Assembly: GCA_030446525.1 (NCBI GenBank)
Contig: JAUJNC010000178.1
Coordinates: forward strand, 1-11,391
Origin: Armatimonadaceae bacterium
Lineage (GTDB): Bacteria; Armatimonadota; Armatimonadia; Armatimonadales; Armatimonadaceae
Length of the DNA: 11,391 nt
Reading direction: 5' to 3'
This document shows, one piece after another, positions 6,115-11,391 of this stretch. Each line of letters opens with the position of its first letter. Within the stretch, counting starts at the first letter, position 1. The position numbers and the translations under genes were made by a program. Under the pieces are notes generated by a model. That model did not search any database, was not told where the DNA came from, and worked only from the letters and a program-made list of their open reading frames with translations.

Positions 6115-7917
6115 GTGATGTTCTGCGCCGTCTCAGCACACAAGCGTTCGCACTGGTTCACAATTTGGAGGCTGGTGGCGGCGAGTGTCTGCGCCCTGAT
6201 CATCAGCTTGCCCCTGGGGAGAGCCTTGCCTGCCCATGCGCGGTCGTTTCCAAGCGTCACGACGGCTCCAGCCAGCGGTTCACCAGGCGCGTCCGTCATG
6301 ATCTCTGGCGCCAACTTTCCCAGGAGAGCGCGTGTCGTACTTACTTGGGAGGGATCACGCACCGAAATGCCAACAATACGATCAGAGCGCGATGGTTCAT
6401 TTAGCATTCAGATCACCATCCCTCTCACAGTGGCCGGTGACCACACCCTGCAGGCACCAGCTGGTACTACGAGCGCAAGCACTACGATTCACGTGATGTC
6501 CGCCAGCCCGGCTCCAACTGCATCGGCCACGTCGAGCCCCACGCCGTCAGTAGCCACGGGCCCCGTCCCCTCTTCGACGTCCATGCCTACAGCCACGTCT
6601 ACACCGAGCCCGACCGCCAGCCCGACGGCAGGCTCGGCCGACGTTACAGTGAGCATCGATCGTGCGCGACCGGTTGGGGTGAGCCAACTGAGCACAGGCG
6701 TAACGCACACCCTGCACGACGCCGACCCCTGGAACGACGCGGCGGCGGTGGCCTCGGCCTGGCAGTTGCTGCGGAGCGTCGCCGACTTTCAGAACCAGCC
6801 AATGATGGGCGCTGGCCCAGACAACCCTTGGCCAAATCCGGCGGTCGGCGACCCGGCCCGGTGGAACTGGGCTAGCCTGGACGCGCGCATCGACCTCATC
6901 AGCAAGACGGGCGGCACCCCGGTCATCACCTTCTGGGGTGCGCCCACTTGGATGGTTGACCCGAACTGGGCCGGCGGCACGGACTGGAGCAAGATCGACT
7001 GGGCGCCGCTGCCGTGGCACGAGGCCGACTTCGCCTACCTGTGCCAGCAGGTGGCCCTGCGCTACCCGGACGTCAAGCACTTCCAGGTTTGGGCTGAGCT
7101 CAAGGGGATGCACGGCCTTTCGCTCAACGGCAGCGGCCAGAACCGGTGGGACTACGAGCGCTACACTCGCCTGTACAACCTGGTGTGGGACTACGTCAAG
7201 GCCGTCCGGCCGGACGGCCTCATCGGTGGGCCGTACGTCTACATCGACTCCCGCCCGGCGGGGGCAGCCGCCTTCCCGTCCCGGCTGACGGGGCCGTTCG
7301 GCACCGTTGACCAGCGCGCGCTGGACGTGCTTGCCTACTGGCTGGCCAACAAGCACGGGACCGACTTCATTACTGTCGACGGCGGTTCCTACGACAACAC
7401 AGCGAGTGATCCGTTCGGGGCGACCCAGAAGTTTGCCGACGTGACGACCTGGATCAAGCAGCAACCGGGGGCCGCCGGGCTGCCCGTGTGGTGGGGCGAG
7501 TGGTACGTCACGCCCTGGAACATCACCGGCGTGGAGCCGTTTGACCACCACCTGCAGAACGCCCTCATGACGATGGCGCTCGCCAACATGGCCCGGAGCG
7601 GGGCTGCCAACGCAATGAAGTGGCAGGCGCAGGGGGTTGCCACGGACGGCTACGCCGGCAACCAGGGTAGCTTCTGGAGCGACACGCGCAACGCGGGCGG
7701 CGGGCAGCCCTTCCCGTTCTACCGCTCAGCCAAAGCGTTTCACGACCACTTCGGCGCGGGCCGCGCGCTCTACCAGGCCACCTCGTCTTCGCCGGACGTC
7801 GAGGTCCTCGCCTCGGCGACTACCATCCTGCTGGTCAACAAGAGGGCGACCCTGCTCAAGGTTAGCGTCAACGGCACCGTGGTTACCATGGCCGGCCACG
7901 AGGTGCGCGTGCTATGA
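6115..7917 (+). CDS. Secreted GH39-like glycoside hydrolase with Ig/IPT-like domain
   Basis: A 600-residue exported protein. A signal peptide spans residues 1-42: basic WRL, a hydrophobic core, and a likely cleavage after PAHA. An Ig/IPT-like beta domain follows at about 44-126 (PGASVMISGANFP near its start), then an S/T/P-rich linker at about 130-173 with SPTPS-type repeats. A TIM-barrel domain runs from about 190 to 545, with a short C-terminal beta region to 600. The barrel resembles clan GH-A family 39. E328 in VWAELKG fits the acid/base position and E462 in WWGEWY fits the nucleophile. The residue before E328 is Ala where the clan normally has Asn, which may change activity. By family knowledge GH39 enzymes cleave beta-xylosides and related linkages; here the target may be the cell's own exopolysaccharide (inference). 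Start GTG 6115 or ATG 6118. A c-di-GMP-type leader lies upstream. Confidence 0.82.
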   Translation: MMFCAVSAHKRSHWFTIWRLVAASVCALIISLPLGRALPAHARSFPSVTTAPASGSPGASVMISGANFPRRARVVLTWEGSRTEMPTIRSERDGSFSIQITIPLTVAGDHTLQAPAGTTSASTTIHVMSASPAPTASATSSPTPSVATGPVPSSTSMPTATSTPSPTASPTAGSADVTVSIDRARPVGVSQLSTGVTHTLHDADPWNDAAAVASAWQLLRSVADFQNQPMMGAGPDNPWPNPAVGDPARWNWASLDARIDLISKTGGTPVITFWGAPTWMVDPNWAGGTDWSKIDWAPLPWHEADFAYLCQQVALRYPDVKHFQVWAELKGMHGLSLNGSGQNRWDYERYTRLYNLVWDYVKAVRPDGLIGGPYVYIDSRPAGAAAFPSRLTGPFGTVDQRALDVLAYWLANKHGTDFITVDGGSYDNTASDPFGATQKFADVTTWIKQQPGAAGLPVWWGEWYVTPWNITGVEPFDHHLQNALMTMALANMARSGAANAMKWQAQGVATDGYAGNQGSFWSDTRNAGGGQPFPFYRSAKAFHDHFGAGRALYQATSSSPDVEVLASATTILLVNKRATLLKVSVNGTVVTMAGHEVRVL

Positions 7918-8131
7918 GCCGACGTGCACCGCCCGCTCCAGCCCAGAGAGGCGGAGCCTTAGGTGGCGTTCTGAGCCATGACCGCGGGCGGGGCGTGGAG
8001 TCGGCTATCCTTGGCATTCACCGACGGCGCAGCTCGCCGGTGAACGCTCTGGTGGCACGCTGAAAGCGGCTTCCCGGTCCGTCGGGAAAGCGGTACGGGA
8101 TGTTGTCCTATCCAGCATTCGTGAGGTGTCT
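7918..8131. other. Intergenic stretch with two hairpins
   Basis: No gene was recognised. The first hairpin is at 8017-8044: TTCACC pairs with GGTGAA and an inner GGCG pairs with CGCC around CAGCT. The second is at 8071-8088: TTCCCG pairs with CGGGAA. Neither is followed by a T-run, so they are not standard intrinsic terminators. They may still mark the 3' end of the GH39-like transcript or belong to a structured RNA. Confidence 0.45.
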
Positions 8132-8503
8132 ATGATGGAGGCGCTCGACAGAGCGGGCAGCACGGGTGTGGGGCCGCGGGCGTCGGACTGGCGGTTCCCA
8201 CTGCCGGGGCACCGCCCAGGCGCTTCCGGCACCTGCTGCTGATAGGCGGTCAGCCCGGGCTGGCCGCCCGCCTGGTCGCCGCTGGCGTCGCCCGCGTCCC
8301 CGGCCTCGCCCGCCAGTTCCCCTATGCCCTCTCCCTCATGGTTGAACCGCGCTCCGTGGCGCGTGGCGCATGGTAAAAACTACGACAGCTTCCCCGGCGA
8401 ACTGTGGATGTTCGAGCGGCTGGGGATGCTACGCGGCCCATTCGCCTACACCGCGCAGGGAGCCTGTCGAGCGCTCCGCGCGGCGGTCTTGGAGATGGTG
8501 TAA
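8132..8503 (+). pseudogene. Remnant of a glycan-locus gene (methyltransferase-like start)
   Basis: A plausible start (ATG 8132 with GAGG at 8123-8126) opens MMEALDRAG and then DWRFPLPGHRPG in frame 2. The sequence then shifts to frame 1, RFRHLLLIGGQPGLAARLV, reading to a TAA at 8374-8376. Frame 2 resumes as HGKNYDSFPGELWMFERLGM and ends at TAA 8501-8503. The middle piece resembles the glycine-rich first strand of a nucleotide- or SAM-binding domain. The last piece looks like the C-terminus of a surface-polysaccharide enzyme. At about 120 residues in total the gene has lost most of its body, probably through deletion plus two frame changes. The two halves may come from different genes. The stop lies two bases before the next gene. 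Confidence 0.45.
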
Positions 8504-8505
8504 CG

Positions 8506-9474
8506 ATGTTGCGCGTTGGAATACGGTACGCTTCGAATCTACTGGTCATGGCAGCGCGGCAGCATGGCTATCTTGCTGCGGGCGCCTTGGGCGGCCGGTT
8601 CTTGGTGACCGAGATCAGTAAGCTGCCCAAGGCGGCGCGGCTTGCGTTGCTGGCGCGCCTACGACGGGCCCCGGCCGGCCGCCACCCGACGATGAACTCG
8701 GACACCATCGTGGCTGATTTGGCGCGGGTGGGATTGGAGCTGCACCCCTACCGCGTCGACCTGGCCGCGTTCCGCGCCCATGAGGCAGCGCACGGCTACC
8801 CGCGCAACTACGCCGGCGGCCCCCTGGAGGAAGGGGGCATGCGCGAGCAGAAACTGCTGGAGTATTTCGTCTCCCTGGACTTGCTCGCCGTCCGGCCCTT
8901 AGACGTGGTGGTGGACGTCGCGAGCGAGTGGTCCATCTTCCCGGAGGTGCTCCGCAGAATCTCTGGGGCCACGGTGTACCGGCAGGACCTCATGTACGCT
9001 CCCGGGGTTCACGGCGACCGCATCGGCGGCAGCGCAGCGCATATGCCGGTGCCGGACGGATTTGCCGACAAGCTCGTGCTCCACAACGCGTTCGAGCACT
9101 TCGAGGGGACCGCAGATAGCGACTTCATCGTCGAGGCCTGGCGGGTGCTCAAGCCGGGCGGGACGCTGTGCATCCTGCCGCTCTTCATGTCCGACCAATA
9201 CAGTATCCTCACCGATCCCTTGGTCGACCGACGCGATATCATGTGGGACGATGGAGCGCGCGTCATCGAGCTGCCCTGGTGGCACAATCGTTTTGGCCGT
9301 TTCTATGATGCCGAGTCGCTCCAGCGTCGGGTGCTTGCGCCAGCCGGCCGCTTCCGCAACATTCTCTACCACATCGAGAATACGACAGAGTTGCATCCGC
9401 GTTCCTATCTGCACTTCGCCCTAGTGTTGCGCAAACCAGACGTAGGCACCCGGGTAGATGAGTCCAAAGGCTGA
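8506..9474 (+). CDS. Class I SAM-dependent methyltransferase
   Basis: A 322-residue protein. The ATG at 8506 was chosen because it follows the remnant's TAA by two bases, has a GGAG-containing stretch about 11 bases upstream, and gives a natural N-terminus. An upstream ATG at 8404 would overlap the remnant. The methyltransferase core lies in the second half: VVVDVASEWS (134-143) at the motif I position, YRQD (D161) after strand 2, MPVPDGFADKLVLHNAFEHFE (180-200) around the strand 4 acidic motif, and LKPGG (215-219). Motif I lacks the usual GxG glycines (DVASEWS), so SAM binding should be treated with some care. The N-terminal ~120 residues have no clear match. It probably methylates a sugar or glycan-pathway intermediate (inference). 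It is unrelated in sequence and composition to the methyltransferase at 828-1736. Confidence 0.78.
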   Translation: MLRVGIRYASNLLVMAARQHGYLAAGALGGRFLVTEISKLPKAARLALLARLRRAPAGRHPTMNSDTIVADLARVGLELHPYRVDLAAFRAHEAAHGYPRNYAGGPLEEGGMREQKLLEYFVSLDLLAVRPLDVVVDVASEWSIFPEVLRRISGATVYRQDLMYAPGVHGDRIGGSAAHMPVPDGFADKLVLHNAFEHFEGTADSDFIVEAWRVLKPGGTLCILPLFMSDQYSILTDPLVDRRDIMWDDGARVIELPWWHNRFGRFYDAESLQRRVLAPAGRFRNILYHIENTTELHPRSYLHFALVLRKPDVGTRVDESKG

Positions 9475-9568
9475 GTCGGAATGACGCCTGGCATGGCCCT
9501 GGTGATCAGTCGCGTCGCCCGGGCTGCTCGCAAGCCGCGTGCGGGTCACCCGCCGAGTGGGTTCGGAT
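9475..9568. other. Short gap between methyltransferase and membrane-protein gene
   Basis: About 95 bases with no recognised element except GCGGGTCACCCGC (9541-9553), an inverted repeat with a one-base centre. The true start of the next gene may lie within or beyond this gap. Confidence 0.3.
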
Positions 9569-11391
9569 GTGCAGGGTAACGACTACCCCCTGCGGGAACT
9601 GGCCGGGATAGAGCAGCGCCGACGACTGAACTGGGCTACGAGCGCGGCGAAACGGCGATGCTGGACAGCGGCGTGGCGCGGCGTCTGCTCGCTGCGCGAG
9701 CGGGGGCTAGCCTGCGGCCTGTGGCAGGCGGTGGCCATCGCGCCGACCATCGGCGCGATGGCCGTGTGGGCGTCGTCGTTGTCCCACGTGGACATCCGGC
9801 GGACCACCGATTTGGGCCTGGTTTCTGCGCTGCCACCGTCGGTCTTCTTTGCCTTCGTGCTGCTCACGGCCGGCTTCTGTCTGGCCCTGCGCCAGCAACC
9901 CGTGCGCACGCCGCTGGTCCTTCTCAACCTAATGGGATTAGCCTTCCTGCTGTTCGGCACGCCGACGCTCGTCGAGGAAGCGCCGCGCTTCAGCATCACC
10001 TGGCGCTTGGCCGGAAACGCCGAGTACGTGATGCGCAACCACGCCGTGGATCCGACGCTCGACGCCTTCTTTAACTGGCCCGGCTTCTTCATCCTGATTG
10101 CCTTCGTGACTCAGGTGGCTGGATTCGCGAATCCGATGAGCCTCGCGGGCTGGGCGCCCGTGTTTTTCAACCTGGTCTATCTCGGCCCCCTGATCATGAT
10201 TCTGAGATCAGCCACGCCCGACGAGCGCCTCGTGTGGCTAGGCGCCTGGTTCTTCTTTCTTGGGAACTGGATCGGCCAGGACTACCTAGCGCCGCAGGCC
10301 CTGGGCTTCTTCTTCTATCTCGTGATCCTGGGTGTCCTCCTGCGCTGGTTCAAGGCCGGGAGCCGCGGCCGGGACGAAACGGTACACCTGCGGCCGGGTG
10401 CTCACGATGCGCCGGAGTCCGGGCGCGGGCCGCGTTGGGACCTCGTGGCGCGCCTCGGCGCCAGAGTTGGCTACCTGGTGGCAGAGACGGAGGTGCCCAA
10501 CCGACCGAGCTGGCCAGGCCAGCGTGTTGGGGCGATTGCCATAGTGGTCACGCTCTCCGCGGCAGTCGTCCTCAGTCACCAGCTGACTCCATTCATGATG
10601 CTGGGGGCTGTGGCAGCGCTGGTGGTTTTCAGGCGCCTGGTAACGCGGAGCCTGCCCATCCTGATGGCCGTGTTGATTCTGACGTGGATCAGTTACATGG
10701 CGGCGCCGTTCCTCGTCGGTCACACCCAAATGGTCACTGGCGACGTGGGACGGGTTGGTAACGTGGTCAACTCGAACGTGGTGGATCGGGTGCAGGGGAG
10801 CCCAGGCCACATTTTCGTGGTCTCCATGCGCCTCGTTATGACGCTGGCCATATGGCTTCTGGCGTTGGTCGGCGGCGTCCGGCGCCTGCGACATGGGCGC
10901 CGCGACTTGACCCTGGCCATTCTGGCGGTCGTTCCGTTTCCGCTCCTCGTATTGCAGTCGTACGGGGGCGAGATGCTGCTGCGCGTCTATCTCTTCGCTC
11001 TGCCGCCCGTTGTGTTCTTTGCCGCCGCCTGCTTCTACACGATCCCAACGGTCGGAGCGTCTTGGCGGACGCCGCTGGCCATTGGTCTGGTCAGTGCCCT
11101 GCTCTACGGGGGTTTCTTGTTTGCACGATACGGGAACGAGCGTATGGACTACATGACCCTCGAAGAGGTCGACGCCGTTCGGTACCTGTACCAGGTGGCC
11201 CCGCCGGGCTCCGTGCTGGTAGTAGCATCAAACAACCTACCATGGCAGTTCCAAGATTACGAGAAGTACCGCTACCTATCCCTAGGCCGTCGATTCGTCC
11301 GTGACAAAGATCTCGATTATGTGGTCGCACAAATGCTCTCGACCGGCGAGACCATCCCGGCGAGGACGCTGTGCTGGACGGCGGGCGTCCG
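9569..11391 (+). CDS. Large multi-span membrane protein, probable GT-C-like glycan enzyme (3' end outside window)
   Basis: One frame stays open from a TGA at 9500-9502 to the window end, about 600 residues. Many hydrophobic spans are visible, including VAIAPTIGAMAVWASSL, VFFAFVLLTAGFCLAL, TPLVLLNLMGLAFLLF, FFILIAFVTQVAGF, ALGFFFYLVILGVLL, AIAIVVTLSAAVVL, ILMAVLILTWI and LRVYLFALPPVVFFAAACF. A soluble C-terminal part starts near EEVDAVRYLYQVAPPGSVLVVAS. This layout, membrane spans followed by a small soluble tail, resembles PMT/ArnT-like GT-C glycosyltransferases and their relatives in polysaccharide loci; the assignment is by architecture, not by a catalytic motif I can name. The start is uncertain: GTG 9569 is used, GTG 9539 is possible, and ATG 9758 would fall inside the first span. 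Its place at the end of the locus suggests a late, membrane-bound step in glycan assembly. Confidence 0.7.
   Translation, partial: MQGNDYPLRELAGIEQRRRLNWATSAAKRRCWTAAWRGVCSLRERGLACGLWQAVAIAPTIGAMAVWASSLSHVDIRRTTDLGLVSALPPSVFFAFVLLTAGFCLALRQQPVRTPLVLLNLMGLAFLLFGTPTLVEEAPRFSITWRLAGNAEYVMRNHAVDPTLDAFFNWPGFFILIAFVTQVAGFANPMSLAGWAPVFFNLVYLGPLIMILRSATPDERLVWLGAWFFFLGNWIGQDYLAPQALGFFFYLVILGVLLRWFKAGSRGRDETVHLRPGAHDAPESGRGPRWDLVARLGARVGYLVAETEVPNRPSWPGQRVGAIAIVVTLSAAVVLSHQLTPFMMLGAVAALVVFRRLVTRSLPILMAVLILTWISYMAAPFLVGHTQMVTGDVGRVGNVVNSNVVDRVQGSPGHIFVVSMRLVMTLAIWLLALVGGVRRLRHGRRDLTLAILAVVPFPLLVLQSYGGEMLLRVYLFALPPVVFFAAACFYTIPTVGASWRTPLAIGLVSALLYGGFLFARYGNERMDYMTLEEVDAVRYLYQVAPPGSVLVVASNNLPWQFQDYEKYRYLSLGRRFVRDKDLDYVVAQMLSTGETIPARTLCWTAGV

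Noticed and set aside
6130..6660. CRISPR-like or tandem DNA repeat in the S/T/P-rich segment
   Set aside because: The repetition is protein low complexity (SPTPS-type linker) without constant repeat and spacer units.
6547..7551. 334-residue minus-strand ORF
   Set aside because: Antisense shadow of the GH39-like gene, whose plus-strand product has a signal peptide, linker and catalytic motifs.
8404..8505. Upstream ATG start for the second methyltransferase
   Set aside because: The added residues overlap the coding-like end of the remnant in another frame and look non-native. ATG 8506 is better placed.
9658..11304. Three plus-strand ORFs (9658-10074, 10234-10761, 10852-11304) and minus-strand ORF 10286-10894
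   Set aside because: The frame that stays open to the window end encodes regular membrane spans. The other frames give low-complexity translations.

Overview
This is a G+C-rich window of about 11.4 kb, apparently from a bacterial exopolysaccharide or cell-surface glycan locus. The gene content fits such a locus: a family 2 glycosyltransferase, two SAM-dependent methyltransferases, a Wzx/MATE-type flippase relic, a secreted GH39-like glycosidase and a large multi-span membrane protein. No taxonomic marker gene is present. High G+C, a Ser/Thr/Pro-linked secreted protein and a c-di-GMP-type leader upstream of it would fit Chloroflexota or another high-G+C terrestrial lineage, but that is inference.

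Layout. From 1 to 1736 (+) there is the 3' end of a GT2 glycosyltransferase, coupled by an ATGA overlap to a methyltransferase whose last three quarters are strikingly AT-rich. A short ORF of unknown nature follows through a TGATG overlap. From 1971 to 5788 lies a minus-strand island. It consists of a badly decayed IS66-family element (terminal inverted repeats at 1971-1987 and 3463-3479), a flippase gene broken by about four frameshifts (4794 down to 3499), and an IS6-family element (inverted repeats at 4853-4876 and 5765-5788) whose transposase carries one frameshift. Neither element has a visible target duplication.

From 5789 to 11391 everything reads on the + strand again. A leader RNA at about 5926-6025 matches the c-di-GMP-I (GEMM) riboswitch pattern. 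A 42-nt inverted repeat follows it, and then a gene for a secreted protein with a signal peptide, an Ig/IPT-like domain, an S/T/P-rich linker and a GH39-like TIM barrel. Next come an intergenic stretch with two hairpins, a decayed gene remnant (8132-8503), a second methyltransferase (8506-9474) and a multi-span membrane protein that is open to the window end.

Working model (inference): glycosyltransferase, methyltransferases, flippase and membrane protein once built, decorated and exported a polysaccharide. The secreted glycosidase would trim or remodel it under c-di-GMP control, the usual second messenger for matrix production. IS activity and gene decay have since removed this locus's own flippase, so export would need another transporter. 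The concentration of indels in the minus-strand island, beside intact + strand genes, argues for real decay but could also reflect local assembly error.
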